DNA of 63,612 nt. Source: Planctomycetota bacterium (GTDB lineage Bacteria > Planctomycetota > Planctomycetia > Planctomycetales > Planctomycetaceae). Position numbers and translations under genes: made by a program. The DNA lies in NCBI GenBank assembly GCA_027618475.1, contig JAQCEJ010000022.1:1-63612 (forward strand), in the 5' to 3' direction. The first letter of the stretch is position 1. Every line of letters begins with the position of its first letter. Positions 9,389 to 18,964 of the stretch are shown here, piece by piece. The notes beneath the pieces were generated by a model. It was not told where the DNA came from and searched no databases. It saw nothing but the letters and a program-made list of their open reading frames with translations.

Positions 9389-12300
9389 ATGTGCTTTCGT
9401 AAACAGACTTTCGGTTTGTGTTTAATATCCGGCGTCATCGTCTTCGCTGTTCTTCCGCGCGACGGAGACGTCGCCGAGACCCCGAAATCCTCTCAACAAC
9501 CCTCCTCCGAGAATTCTCAGACGGACATTGTCTTCACCGACGACGATCTCGAATTCTTCGAGAAAAAAGTCCGACCAATTCTGGTCGAACGCTGTCACAA
9601 ATGTCACGGCGATACCGAGCCCAAAGGTGAATTACAGCTCACCTCGCGCAATACTATCCTTAAGGGGGGAGAGAGCGGCATCGCCGTCGTCCCCGGCGAC
9701 GGCGATAACAGCGAGTTGATCAAGGCGATCAACTACGACGCCGACAGTTTTCAAATGCCGCCGAAAGGAAAACTTCCAGACGACGAAATCGCCGTGCTGA
9801 CGGAGTGGGTCAACCGCAAATTACCCTGGACGAAATCAGAAACAACAACCGCTGCCGACGGGACCGGCAAACCCCCGGCGATTTCCTTCGAGGATCGTGC
9901 GAAACAATGGCCGTTTTCCCCGCTCGATGGCGAGTCCCCCCCAGCACCTGGCAACTCGTCGTGGGGAGAGAACATCATCGATGCCTACATTCTCTCAAAA
10001 CTCGACGAGGCCGATCTCGCACCTGCCCCCCGTGCTGACAAGCGGACCTGGCTGCGACGTGCGACATTCGATCTCATCGGCCTCCCTCCCACACCGGAAG
10101 AAATCGAGGCCTTCGTCGCCGACGATTCGCCCGATGCCTACGAGAAAGTCATTGATCGGTTACTCGCCTCACCGTATTACGGCGAACGCTGGGGTCGTCA
10201 TTGGCTCGATCTCGTCCGTTATGCCGAATCGATGGGCCACGAATTCGACTTCGACATTCTCTACGCCTGGCGCTATCGAGATTATGTGATCCGCGCGCTC
10301 AACGACGACCTGCCGTACGATCGATTCGTTATCGAACATCTGGCGGGCGACCTGGTCGAATCGCCCCGCCGCGACCCGGTCACCGGCGAGAACGAATCGA
10401 TCAAAGCAACTGGTTTTTTCTGGCTGGGACAGGGAAAACATTCCCCGGTCGACATCCGCGCCGAAGAATGCGACGTCGTCGATAACCAGATCGATGTCAT
10501 TTCGAAGACGTTTTTAGGGCTCACGGTGGCGTGTGCTCGCTGTCACGATCACAAGTTCGACCCGATCGGAGCCGCCGACTATTACGCCCTCGCCGGTTAC
10601 CTCCAAAGCTCACGGCAGCAATGGGTCGATGTGTCGGATCAAGAGCAAAAAGAGCAAATTGCCGAAGAGATAATGACCATCAAGCAATCGATGGCGACCA
10701 AGATCGTCGATCAATGGCATGCCACAACCGACGACGGCCGCATCGCTCAGGTGCTGCTCGACGTCGTACCGCTGCTGCAGATTGACCTGAATGAACACAG
10801 TCCGTTTCCCGAGCCGCGACTCGAAGGGGAATCGCTCAAAATCCATGCCGTTACTGGTGGCGAAGCCCGCACGCAGCAGATGGAATCGTTGGGCAAAGGG
10901 AAATGGAGCGACGATAAACATCTCTGGTGGACCGACGGCGTCGTCGGCAGCATGCTGACGGTCAACATTCCCGTCGAAACGGATGGCGACTATCGCATCT
11001 ACGCCGCTTTCACAAAAGCCCACGATTACGGCATCATCAAGATTTTGCTTGACGGCCTTCCCATCGGCGAACCGATCGATCTGTACGATCCCAAGGTGAT
11101 TACTACCGGCCCGATTTCGCTCGGCGATCACCAATGGAAAGCCGGCGATCATCGGCTGACCTTCGAAATCACCGGCAGTAACGAGAAAGCCGTCCCCTCG
11201 TTTATGGTCGGTCTCGATTACGTCGCCCTCGTCTCAGCGACCGATGAAGCGAATGCCGAGGAACGCCGTAATCGGCTCGCTCTTGCCGATCCGCAGCTCG
11301 TCGAGCTGGCACAAACGATCAAAGCCCGATCGGTAAGCGACGACGCCGGTCTGCTTCATGTGTGGGATGTCCTGGGACAGGAGAACTCTGATGATGCATT
11401 CATCAAACGGAAGACAGAACTTCGCCATCAATTGATCACCCTTCGAGACCGGGTACGTTCGCAGATCGAACCGCAGCCCGAATGGACGACGTTCGATTCC
11501 GACGCCGCGTTCGAACAATGGAGGGGTACGGGAATGGCGTTCTGGGCGGGACCATTGAAGAGCGGCAACTTGTTGATATCGGACAACGGAACCGGCCTCT
11601 CGGTCGACGTCGTGACGAAATCCTGTCTGCACAGCGGAATGATCAGCAACAGTTATGAAGGATTTGTCCGTTCGCCGACGTTTTCCATCGAACGCAAATA
11701 CATCGACTACCGAGTCCGTCGCACCGGGGGATTGCCGAATCCCGGCCGGGCGAACAAGAACGGCAACATCAGCCTGATCGTCGACGGGTTTCAGATCATT
11801 CGCAACCCTCTGTGGGGTAATCTGACGTTCGTTGTCCCCAACGACGGCCAATGGCATTGGCATCGCCAAGACGTCGGTAAGCACATCGGCGCGTCAGCCT
11901 ACATTGAAATCGGCGACGAAGACGACGGCTACATTGAAGTCTCCGACATTCGCTTCACCGACGGCGAGCAGGCCCCGACCCCGCCGAATGAACTGTTGAT
12001 CGAACTCCTCGCTGACGATGCGATTACCACCCCGCAACAACTCGCTGCCGCTTACGAATACGTGATACAAGTCTCCTTTGACGCCTTCATCACAGATCGA
12101 ATCGGCGGCGAGCCGATCGATGCCGATCGCGCGGAGTTTTTGCGACTGCTGGCAGATATTTCACCCGCGCCGATTTCAGCCGATGCGCAAGCGCAACTCG
12201 CGCGCTTCGAGCAGCGTATTTCCCCGCCACTCTGGGCGCTCGCCACGACCGACGGCGATTCTGAGAACGAACACGTCCTCATCCGTGGCAATCACACCAA

Positions 12301-13249
12301 ACCCGGTGAACTCGTCGAGCGGCGGTTTCTTGAGGTTTTCGATTACACCGACGCTCCTCACGACAGGACCGCCATACTTGACGTCGACGCTATGACTCCC
12401 CGCACCGATAGCGGCCGTCTCGAACTCATCGAAACGATGATCGACGATGCCGGCCCCCTCGTCGCCCGCGTGATCGTCAATCGCCTCTGGCAACATCATT
12501 TCGGCGAAGGGATCGTCTCCTCCCCCGACAATTTCGGGGCACTCGGCTCGCCGCCGAGTCATCCCGAATTGCTCGATGCGCTCGCCCGCGAACTCATTGC
12601 GCACGACTGGTCGCTCAAGCATATTCACCGGATGATCGTCAGCTCGGCGACGTATCGCATGACAAGTCAGTCGACCGATCTCACCGCTGAAGAACGCGAT
12701 CCCAATAATCGCCTGCTACACCGGATGAACGTGAAGCGATTGGAAGGCGAACCGCTTCGCGATGCGATGCTGGCATTATCGGGCCGGCTCAATTCGCAGA
12801 TGTACGGGCCAAGCGTCATGCCGTATCTCACCCCGTTTATGGAAGGACGTGGTCGGCCGGGTCAATCGGGGCCGCTCGACGGCGATGGCCGGCGCAGCAT
12901 TTATATCGGCGTTCGCCGCAACTTCCTCTCGCCGATGTTTCTGGCGTTCGACCTGCCGACCCCTCTCTCGACGATGGGAAAACGGAGCACCTCGAACGTC
13001 CCGGCTCAGGCCCTCACGCTGATGAACAACCCCTTCGTCTGGGAACAATCGCAACACTGGTCACAGCGTCTGGAAGAAGCGAAGCCCCTCGATGCCGACC
13101 GGCGCATCGACCGCATGTACCTCGAAGCCTTCGCTCGCCCGCCGACCAACGAAGAACGGCAAATCGCCCTGTCGTTTTTAGAATCGTCCGACGGAAGCGA
13201 CCTGGCACACCTGCTGATGAATTTAAAAGAGTTTGTGTTTATACCGTAA
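9389..13249 (+). CDS. Planctomycete cytochrome c / DUF1549 / DUF1553 protein
   Basis: 1286-residue exported protein. After a signal peptide (about 1-24) comes a planctomycete cytochrome-c domain with one heme motif, CHKCH at residues 69-73. A DUF1549 domain follows (about 185-390, with LRRATFDLIGLPPTPEE and YGERWGRHWLD), then a long central region with beta-rich, carbohydrate-binding-like modules (about 470-850). The C-terminal DUF1553 domain (about 985-1280) contains VIVNRLWQHHFGEGIV and WSLKHIHRMI. This is the standard partner of DUF1501 proteins, and the next gene is one. The pair is thought to act in exported degradation of complex compounds, but the reaction is not established. ATG 9389 is preferred over GTG 9341 because it directly precedes the signal peptide and follows gaaaggg. 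A TATAAT-like hexamer sits at 9355-9360. Confidence 0.92.
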   Translation: MCFRKQTFGLCLISGVIVFAVLPRDGDVAETPKSSQQPSSENSQTDIVFTDDDLEFFEKKVRPILVERCHKCHGDTEPKGELQLTSRNTILKGGESGIAVVPGDGDNSELIKAINYDADSFQMPPKGKLPDDEIAVLTEWVNRKLPWTKSETTTAADGTGKPPAISFEDRAKQWPFSPLDGESPPAPGNSSWGENIIDAYILSKLDEADLAPAPRADKRTWLRRATFDLIGLPPTPEEIEAFVADDSPDAYEKVIDRLLASPYYGERWGRHWLDLVRYAESMGHEFDFDILYAWRYRDYVIRALNDDLPYDRFVIEHLAGDLVESPRRDPVTGENESIKATGFFWLGQGKHSPVDIRAEECDVVDNQIDVISKTFLGLTVACARCHDHKFDPIGAADYYALAGYLQSSRQQWVDVSDQEQKEQIAEEIMTIKQSMATKIVDQWHATTDDGRIAQVLLDVVPLLQIDLNEHSPFPEPRLEGESLKIHAVTGGEARTQQMESLGKGKWSDDKHLWWTDGVVGSMLTVNIPVETDGDYRIYAAFTKAHDYGIIKILLDGLPIGEPIDLYDPKVITTGPISLGDHQWKAGDHRLTFEITGSNEKAVPSFMVGLDYVALVSATDEANAEERRNRLALADPQLVELAQTIKARSVSDDAGLLHVWDVLGQENSDDAFIKRKTELRHQLITLRDRVRSQIEPQPEWTTFDSDAAFEQWRGTGMAFWAGPLKSGNLLISDNGTGLSVDVVTKSCLHSGMISNSYEGFVRSPTFSIERKYIDYRVRRTGGLPNPGRANKNGNISLIVDGFQIIRNPLWGNLTFVVPNDGQWHWHRQDVGKHIGASAYIEIGDEDDGYIEVSDIRFTDGEQAPTPPNELLIELLADDAITTPQQLAAAYEYVIQVSFDAFITDRIGGEPIDADRAEFLRLLADISPAPISADAQAQLARFEQRISPPLWALATTDGDSENEHVLIRGNHTKPGELVERRFLEVFDYTDAPHDRTAILDVDAMTPRTDSGRLELIETMIDDAGPLVARVIVNRLWQHHFGEGIVSSPDNFGALGSPPSHPELLDALARELIAHDWSLKHIHRMIVSSATYRMTSQSTDLTAEERDPNNRLLHRMNVKRLEGEPLRDAMLALSGRLNSQMYGPSVMPYLTPFMEGRGRPGQSGPLDGDGRRSIYIGVRRNFLSPMFLAFDLPTPLSTMGKRSTSNVPAQALTLMNNPFVWEQSQHWSQRLEEAKPLDADRRIDRMYLEAFARPPTNEERQIALSFLESSDGSDLAHLLMNLKEFVFIP

Positions 13250-13259
13250 CAAAATGACG

Positions 13260-13450
13260 AATGACGAAGGCCTAATGACTAGAACTGGTTTCATAACCCG
13301 GTTGGCGACGGAATAATCATCCAAATTGTCCGGAATTATCCGCCGTCCAGAGTGTTATGAAACTGCTTGTAACGAAATCCCAATTCCCAATGAACTCAAG
13401 AAACATTTGCAGCTAAACCATTGGGCATTCGTCATTAGGCCTTAGTCATT
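13260..13450. repeat. Nested inverted-repeat element containing repeat B copy 1
   Basis: Fills most of the 217-bp gap between the PSCyt1/DUF1549/DUF1553 and DUF1501 genes. Outer arms at 13260-13280 and 13430-13450 match 19 of 21 positions in inverted orientation (core aaggcctaatgac). Inside them, 13280-13371 is a 92-bp unit that recurs at 24220-24311 with six differences by my count. That unit itself has inverted ends (gtttcataac near 13289, gttatgaaact at 13354-13364). Non-coding. Confidence 0.75.
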
Positions 13451-13466
13451 CCCCCAAGGGGCAATC

Positions 13467-14891
13467 ATGCGTTGTAACAACTTCCTCCCTACGCCGCTTT
13501 CCCGCCGCGAGATGCTTTCTCAAGCCGCGTGCGGATTCGGTTCGCTGGCTTTCGCCGCCTTAGGAGCCGAGCAACTGCGCGCCGACGAAACCCGGCTCGA
13601 TCCCTTCGCGCCGCGCGAAACGCACTTTGCTCCCAAAGCGAAAAGCGTCATCTTCCTTTATATGGATGGCGGCCCGGCGCACATGGATACCTTCGATCCC
13701 AAGCCGCAGCTCGATAAAGAGCATGGGCAACCCTTCAAAATGAAGGTCCAGCCGACGCAGTTCGATAACATCGGCAACGTGCTCAAATCGCACTGGAAGT
13801 TTCAGCAGCACGGCGAGAGCGGCATCCCCGTCAGCGAGCTGTTTCCGCATCTTGCGAAATGCGTCGACTCGATGTGCATGATCCACTCGATGACTTCCGC
13901 TTTCTCCGAACATACCAACGCCAACTACTTCCTGCATACCGGCCACGGTTTGCAGGGACGTCCTTCAATGGGAGCCTGGGCCGCGTACGGATTGGGTTCT
14001 GAATGCCGCGATCTGCCGGGGTTCATCGTGCTCAACGGCGGATTGATTCCCCCCGGCGGACTCGATTGTTTTCACAGCGGTTTTCTGCCGGCGTCGTATC
14101 AGGGATCGGTTTTCAAGAGCGGCAATGCCCCCGTTGCCGATATCTCTCCGCTCGAAAAAACCTCCGAGGCGCAGCGGCGTAAGTTCGAATTCATGCGGCA
14201 GCTCGATCGACTCGGTTGGGCGGGCCGCGGCGAACATGCCGAGATCGAAGCGGCGATTGCCAACTACGAACTCGCCGCGCAGATGCAGCTTGCGGTTCCC
14301 GAGATCATGCACATCGACCAGGAAAGCAAAGCGACCCAAGAGATGTACGGGTTGTTCGATGAATTTCCGCAGACCCGCATCTATGCCCAGCAATGTCTCG
14401 TCGCCCGCCGGCTGGTCGAACGCGGCGTGCGGTTCATCGAACTGACGTGCCCCAATCCCGAAGCCGATCGCTGGGATCAGCACAGCGGACTGAAAGTCGG
14501 CCACGAACGGAACGCCAAAGCGGTCGACCAACCGATCGCCGCGCTGCTCACCGATCTTGCGAGCCGAGGTCTGCTCGACGAAACGCTGGTCGTGTTTTCG
14601 GGCGAATTCGGCCGCACGCCGATGGCACAGGGAACCGACGGACGCGATCACAATCCGTTCGGCTTTACGGTCTGGATGGCCGGCGGCGGCGTCAAACCGG
14701 GTTTCCGTTTCGGCGCGACCGACGAATACGGTTACTACGCCATCGAGAACAAGCAAGAAATGCACGACCTGCACGCCACGATTTTGCACCTGATGGGAAT
14801 CGACCACACGCAGCTCACCTACCGCTTCAGCAGCCGCGACATGCGCTTGACCGATGTGCATGGGCACGTGATGCACGAGATTGTCGCGTGA
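13467..14891 (+). CDS. DUF1501 protein with Tat-type signal
   Basis: 474-residue DUF1501 protein. The N-terminus carries a twin-arginine-like signal (SRREMLSQAACGFGSLAF, about 12-29), predicting export in folded form. The DUF1501 body belongs to the alkaline-phosphatase-like superfamily, with motifs VIFLYMDGGPAHMDTFDPKP (about 60-79), FSGEFGRTP (about 377-385) and GRDHNPFGFTVWMAGGG (about 391-407). The GEFGRTP and GRDHNP blocks correspond to conserved metal-ligand regions of that fold. Its substrate is unknown. It follows the PSCyt1/DUF1549/DUF1553 gene on the same strand, the usual two-gene arrangement in planctomycetes, but with a repeat element inserted between them. The ATG at 13467 has aagggg upstream. 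Confidence 0.93.
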   Translation: MRCNNFLPTPLSRREMLSQAACGFGSLAFAALGAEQLRADETRLDPFAPRETHFAPKAKSVIFLYMDGGPAHMDTFDPKPQLDKEHGQPFKMKVQPTQFDNIGNVLKSHWKFQQHGESGIPVSELFPHLAKCVDSMCMIHSMTSAFSEHTNANYFLHTGHGLQGRPSMGAWAAYGLGSECRDLPGFIVLNGGLIPPGGLDCFHSGFLPASYQGSVFKSGNAPVADISPLEKTSEAQRRKFEFMRQLDRLGWAGRGEHAEIEAAIANYELAAQMQLAVPEIMHIDQESKATQEMYGLFDEFPQTRIYAQQCLVARRLVERGVRFIELTCPNPEADRWDQHSGLKVGHERNAKAVDQPIAALLTDLASRGLLDETLVVFSGEFGRTPMAQGTDGRDHNPFGFTVWMAGGGVKPGFRFGATDEYGYYAIENKQEMHDLHATILHLMGIDHTQLTYRFSSRDMRLTDVHGHVMHEIVA

Positions 14892-14925
14892 GACAAAGAG
14901 CGGCGGTTTACCCCGCAGCTCTTTG

Positions 14926-15471
14926 TTAAGACGACTCCAACAGTCGTTGTGCGGTGACGTAGAACGACAGGCCGTCGTCGTTTTGCAACAATTCGGCGAT
15001 TGCCTTGCCGCCGTGGAATTGGTATCCGTTAAGCTCTTTCTCATCGAGCGACGCGAGCCGGTCAGCGATGTCGGCGATGCGATGCGGCAGTCGACTGAAA
15101 TAGACGGCGAATTCCGAACGCCAATACTTCCGATAGAACGGCCGGCACAACCAGAGATTGAGATTTGCAATGACATAGAACCACCCGCCGGCCAGAGCGG
15201 TAATGGCCACCAGAGCGATTACATCCAAGATTGCCAACAGCCATTCCTGTTGAAGGAACAGGTGTTTGAAGGCTCGCACGGCGAAATATCCGAACGAACC
15301 GAATATTGCCATCGCCCCTCCGACGATGACGATAAGACTGACGAGCAGAAAGTTGACCTGAAAACCGTGGGCCTGTCCCTCCCGCATCAATCGCGACGCC
15401 AGGCCCTGCACGCTCTTCCTCGACGGTTCGCTCTCGACGTCGCGGCGGTGTTTGCCGTGCCGTTCCATCAC
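14926..15471 (-). CDS. Membrane-anchor half of second J-like paralogue (split by an in-frame stop)
   Basis: 181-residue frame beginning GTG-ATG directly after the TAA that ends the preceding reading frame, and in the same phase. It contains two strong membrane helices (about 38-65 and 78-102) and a basic C-terminal tail. It aligns without gaps to the C-terminal third of the adjacent 552-residue paralogue: its LWLCRPFYRKYWRSEFAVYF corresponds to that protein's LWLCTPVYRHHWRRELEHYF. No Shine-Dalgarno sequence is visible before the GTG or ATG, so independent initiation looks weak. It may be the detached 3' half of a nonsense-mutated gene, a read-through product, or a coupled second subunit. See the companion entry at 15472-16587. 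Confidence 0.6.
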   Translation of the reverse strand: MMERHGKHRRDVESEPSRKSVQGLASRLMREGQAHGFQVNFLLVSLIVIVGGAMAIFGSFGYFAVRAFKHLFLQQEWLLAILDVIALVAITALAGGWFYVIANLNLWLCRPFYRKYWRSEFAVYFSRLPHRIADIADRLASLDEKELNGYQFHGGKAIAELLQNDDGLSFYVTAQRLLESS

Positions 15472-16587
15472 TTAGGATGTGATCCACTGCCAGACGACCA
15501 ACACGTGCTGAGGCAGCTTTTCGGTGACGGGAAACTCCTTGAACAACTCGCTGCTGTTGGCCGTGAGCCTCATCTGACATTCAAAAAACTTGCGATCGGC
15601 TTCCGGTTCGTCCAACATGCAGTAATCGACGATCGTCCGGTCGATCAGGGCTCTCATGCGGCCGCCGTCCTTCAAGAACTCTGAGCGGTGGGCGGCGTAT
15701 GCCTTGAAGAACTCCAGCATGTCGAGTTCGAACGCCGCCGAATACGAGAGCTGGTCGTGGCATTCTTCGATACGCTCGAACGCGGCTTCGATCCACTTCG
15801 CATCGGCTTTGAACAACGCTCCCTTTAGGATGTGGAGGTAGAATGTCATTTGATGGTCGACCCGGCAGTCGGTGAACCGCGACTCGCACGCTTCGAGCGT
15901 GTCGCGAAACGTCGCGAACGGCGCCGATCGCAACAGCCTGTCCCACAAACACTCGGTGAGATAGTAGAACCGGTCGCTCGGCACGACCTCGGCGGTCTTC
16001 AGCAACAATTGTCGCACGTATCCGAACGGAGGCTGCGAGTAAAAGTAGTCGCGCAGCAGATGAAATAGCCCCTGTTCGTTGGGATGTGCCTTCAGTCCCG
16101 CGAGCAACCAGCGAACGAACGAGGTCGGGTCGTCGCCAACGACATCAGAGAGCAAGGCTAACGCGAAGTAGTCGTACGGAGATTTGAACTGCCGGTTTCG
16201 CAGTTCGATGTACAATATCTTTGGACCTTCGTTCGCCAACCGCTCGCGCAGCGTCTGGTGCTCGACCGCGGGCAGCTCGACCGGCTTCGCGTTCGCACGT
16301 GGGTCATCCGGCACGAGATCCGGCGTTGCAGATTCCTTCCAGTTGAACCGCACGATGTCGATCGGAAGGGACCGGTGGACTTGCCCGTACCGCAACTCGT
16401 TGCTGAGTTCTTCGTAGGCGTCGCGAATTCGCTGGAATTCGGCGGGAAATTTCTCGGGCTTAAACCGACGGATGTAGGCGTTGTAACTGCGCTTGAGATC
16501 CTTCAGGTCATAGCCGTCATTCAACTCGAAGAAGGCTTGAGGATCGTGCGGCAGGAGTTCCCAACGGGGGTCGGCATTGGTGCTCAA
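15472..16587 (-). CDS. J-domain-like protein, second paralogue, N-terminal part (KPE instead of HPD)
   Basis: 371-residue protein whose first 70 residues resemble a J-domain (DPQAFFELNDGYDLKDLKRS, then helix III AEFQRIRDAYEEL). Residues 43-45 are Lys-Pro-Glu where true J-domains have His-Pro-Asp. The rest is a helical region shared with the upstream paralogue. The start is TTG at 16587: it has AGGAG with ideal spacing, lies 8 bp after the upstream stop, and aligns with the upstream paralogue's ATG. Translation ends at TAA (15472-15474); the paralogue continues without interruption into a two-helix membrane anchor that here lies in the same frame past the stop. The membrane anchor is therefore missing from this product unless the stop is read through. 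Confidence 0.72.
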   Translation of the reverse strand: MSTNADPRWELLPHDPQAFFELNDGYDLKDLKRSYNAYIRRFKPEKFPAEFQRIRDAYEELSNELRYGQVHRSLPIDIVRFNWKESATPDLVPDDPRANAKPVELPAVEHQTLRERLANEGPKILYIELRNRQFKSPYDYFALALLSDVVGDDPTSFVRWLLAGLKAHPNEQGLFHLLRDYFYSQPPFGYVRQLLLKTAEVVPSDRFYYLTECLWDRLLRSAPFATFRDTLEACESRFTDCRVDHQMTFYLHILKGALFKADAKWIEAAFERIEECHDQLSYSAAFELDMLEFFKAYAAHRSEFLKDGGRMRALIDRTIVDYCMLDEPEADRKFFECQMRLTANSSELFKEFPVTEKLPQHVLVVWQWITS

Positions 16588-16595
16588 TTCGTCTC

Positions 16596-18254
16596 CTAAG
16601 CAATTTCCCTGAGCACCCGATGCGCTGTCGCGTAAACGCACATTGCAGTGTCGCTGCGCAAGTAAACCGCGATTTCCTCAGCGCCGTCGACGATCCTCCC
16701 TTTTACCTTCGTGTCTTTCATACTCTCCAGATAATTGGCAACATCTTCGATCGGGTAAGAGTATCGGCGGAAATAGTGCTCCAATTCGCGGCGCCAATGG
16801 TGTCTGTAGACTGGCGTGCAGAGCCAGAGTTCGGAACCGGTAATGGCAACGAACCAAACCAGTGTCGCGATAATGGCGATTCCAAGAGCGCATAAATCTC
16901 CAACGGCCCACAGCCACGCCGAACGGAAGAAGAGATTAGCGATCACTTGATAACCAAAGTATGCAAACGAGGCGACCAATGCAAAGAGACCACCCCACCC
17001 AATAAAAATCTTAAAATTAAAGCGATTTGACTGAAGTCTGGCATTATCGCTCGCTTGTATCAGCCGAAGTGTGAGTTGCCGAACGCTGCGATCGAATCCT
17101 TTCTTTCGGTTCCGCCGCACGCGTTTGCCAGAGCGTGCGACTACATCCGCTGCAATGTGATTCCAAACCGGAATCACATACTCCTCCTTGAAGCCCGGCG
17201 GATCGAATTCCGCCATCAATTGGCGAGAGCATTCGGCGATTTTCGTCTGGCAGTCGAGGAAGTCGACATCGGCCTCCGCGGTATCAAGAGTGCAATGGTT
17301 TACGATCACACGGTCGATTAGGGTTCGCATCGGACCACCGCTTTCCAGAAATTCCGCTCGGCGGTCGAGATAGGTCTTATAGAAATCCAAAATATCCAAT
17401 TCGGATCTCGCGGAAGGCGATAGCTGGTCGTGGCATTCCTCGAGCCGGCGATACATCTCCGCAATCCATTCGGCGTCGGCTCTGAACATCGCCGTCTTAA
17501 GTATGTGAACGTAGAACGTCATCTGGTGCCTGACCTGGCAGTCCCTCAGTTGAGACTCGCATACTTCGAGGGTTTTTCGAAACGGAGCGAATGCGACCAA
17601 ACGCAGCAGTCTGTCCCATACTCGTTCGGTCAGGTAATAAAACCGGTCGTTGTGTACGACTTTGACAGTGGAAATCAGCAGTTCACGAAGGTCAACATTA
17701 GGCGAATCGCTTTGAAAGCGCTCGCGCAGGAGTAGAAACAATGCCGGTTCGTGCGGATACTTTTCGAGTCCTGCCAGCAACCATCCCACGAAAGAGAACG
17801 ACGTAGGTTCGATGAAGTCCGATAAAACTGCCAGCGAGTAATAATCCTTCGGGGATTTTGGATCACGCGTTCGTAGTTCGTCATACAACCGCTTCTGCGC
17901 CTTGGTGTCCAGACTCTTTAGCAATTCCGCGCCGCTGACGAAGTTCGACTCGATGGCCTCCAGGTTCTGGTAACCGTGCAATTGTTGACTTCCGCTCGTA
18001 CCGATCCAGTCGCAACGCGGCGCGGCAATAGATCGGGGCTTGAGGATCTCGCCGTACCGCAAGGCGTTATTGAGTTCTTCGTAGGCGTCGCGAATTCGCT
18101 GGAATTCGGCGGGATATTTCTCGGGTTTGAAGCGGCGGATGTGGGCGTTGTAGCTGCGCTTGAGATCCTTCAAGTCATAGCCGTCGCTCAACCCGAAAAA
18201 GGCTTGAGGATCGTGCGGCAGGAGTTCCCAACGAAGCTCGGGCGCTGAACTCAT
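16596..18254 (-). CDS. J-domain-like membrane protein, first paralogue (KPE instead of HPD)
   Basis: 552-residue protein, probably a membrane-tethered Hsp70 co-chaperone. The N-terminal J-like domain (about 16-68) has FFGLSDGYDLKDLKRS, then R-F-K43-P44-E45-K and helix III with QRIRDAYEELNNALRYG; the His-Pro-Asp signature needed by ordinary J-domains to stimulate Hsp70 is replaced by Lys-Pro-Glu. A long alpha-helical region (about 90-370) follows, then two membrane helices (about 412-440 and 446-472) and a C-terminal cytosolic tail. The start is ATG 18254, aligned with the downstream paralogue; an in-frame TTG at 18266 is the alternative. It lies 38 bp after the small anchored protein and 8 bp before the second paralogue, in an operon headed by an HscC-like Hsp70, which supports the chaperone reading. 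Confidence 0.8.
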   Translation of the reverse strand: MSSAPELRWELLPHDPQAFFGLSDGYDLKDLKRSYNAHIRRFKPEKYPAEFQRIRDAYEELNNALRYGEILKPRSIAAPRCDWIGTSGSQQLHGYQNLEAIESNFVSGAELLKSLDTKAQKRLYDELRTRDPKSPKDYYSLAVLSDFIEPTSFSFVGWLLAGLEKYPHEPALFLLLRERFQSDSPNVDLRELLISTVKVVHNDRFYYLTERVWDRLLRLVAFAPFRKTLEVCESQLRDCQVRHQMTFYVHILKTAMFRADAEWIAEMYRRLEECHDQLSPSARSELDILDFYKTYLDRRAEFLESGGPMRTLIDRVIVNHCTLDTAEADVDFLDCQTKIAECSRQLMAEFDPPGFKEEYVIPVWNHIAADVVARSGKRVRRNRKKGFDRSVRQLTLRLIQASDNARLQSNRFNFKIFIGWGGLFALVASFAYFGYQVIANLFFRSAWLWAVGDLCALGIAIIATLVWFVAITGSELWLCTPVYRHHWRRELEHYFRRYSYPIEDVANYLESMKDTKVKGRIVDGAEEIAVYLRSDTAMCVYATAHRVLREIA

Positions 18255-18292
18255 AACGACTCGCAAAGAGACTTGAACGAAAAAATGTTTAT

Positions 18293-18964
18293 CTATAACA
18301 ACGACATCACGGCCCGCATTACGGACATAAACAGGATGACCATCAGAAGTTTCAGCCCGCCGGCGACGATCGGAGATTGCACTTGCGGTTGCGTGGGGCG
18401 GCGATGTTTTTGGGTCATCTGCGCGAGCCAGTCCCGTTCCAAAGCGGCGAGCGCGGGAAATTTCTGTTGAACCAGCCGCGCAGCGCGGCGAATTTCGCGC
18501 GACGAGCGGCGCCAGGATCCTTCACGGGCATCGGTTAAAGCCGAGTGTCTCATCTGCACGACTTTGCCGGGGGGAGCGATCGCAATCGCGCGAAAGGCGT
18601 CGAGGAATTCCGGAAAGCAGTGCGGATGACTGGCCAGCTTCTGAAACGACTCCCAACGCTCCGCCACCCCCTTCATGCAATCGACGGCAACCGCGAGCTC
18701 GGGAAACTCGTCGACATTCAATTCGTCAAGCCGCCGATTCAATTCGTCGCGATCGAAGTTCCAGAACTGGTTGCGCAGGGCGTCGACGCGTTGCGACGTC
18801 AATTCGAGGCGTTCGGCCGCGGTCCCTTCGTCAGCGATGACGGGCGCCGACCCGTCGGCGAGCAAGTACGCTTTGCGGTAGGCGAGCAGCTTCTTGGAAT
18901 CGTTGATCGGGTTCATTTTAAAAACCGACCGCAGGTAGGCGGTGTCGCGTTTCGACGTCGTCAC
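18293..18964 (-). CDS. Unknown protein of Hsp70 operon, C-terminal membrane anchor
   Basis: 223-residue protein I do not recognise. It is mostly charged and alpha-helical (about 30-190, with [20 protein letters not shown]) and ends in one hydrophobic helix (about 202-222, [15 protein letters not shown]), so it looks like a tail-anchored protein facing the cytoplasm. Its GTG start overlaps the Hsp70 stop as GTGA, implying translational coupling, and the first J-like gene starts 38 bp downstream. Position and topology make it a plausible client adaptor or regulator of the chaperone pair; that is inference from context only. No enzymatic motif, zinc site or repeat was seen. Confidence 0.7.
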   Translation of the reverse strand: MTTSKRDTAYLRSVFKMNPINDSKKLLAYRKAYLLADGSAPVIADEGTAAERLELTSQRVDALRNQFWNFDRDELNRRLDELNVDEFPELAVAVDCMKGVAERWESFQKLASHPHCFPEFLDAFRAIAIAPPGKVVQMRHSALTDAREGSWRRSSREIRRAARLVQQKFPALAALERDWLAQMTQKHRRPTQPQVQSPIVAGGLKLLMVILFMSVMRAVMSLL

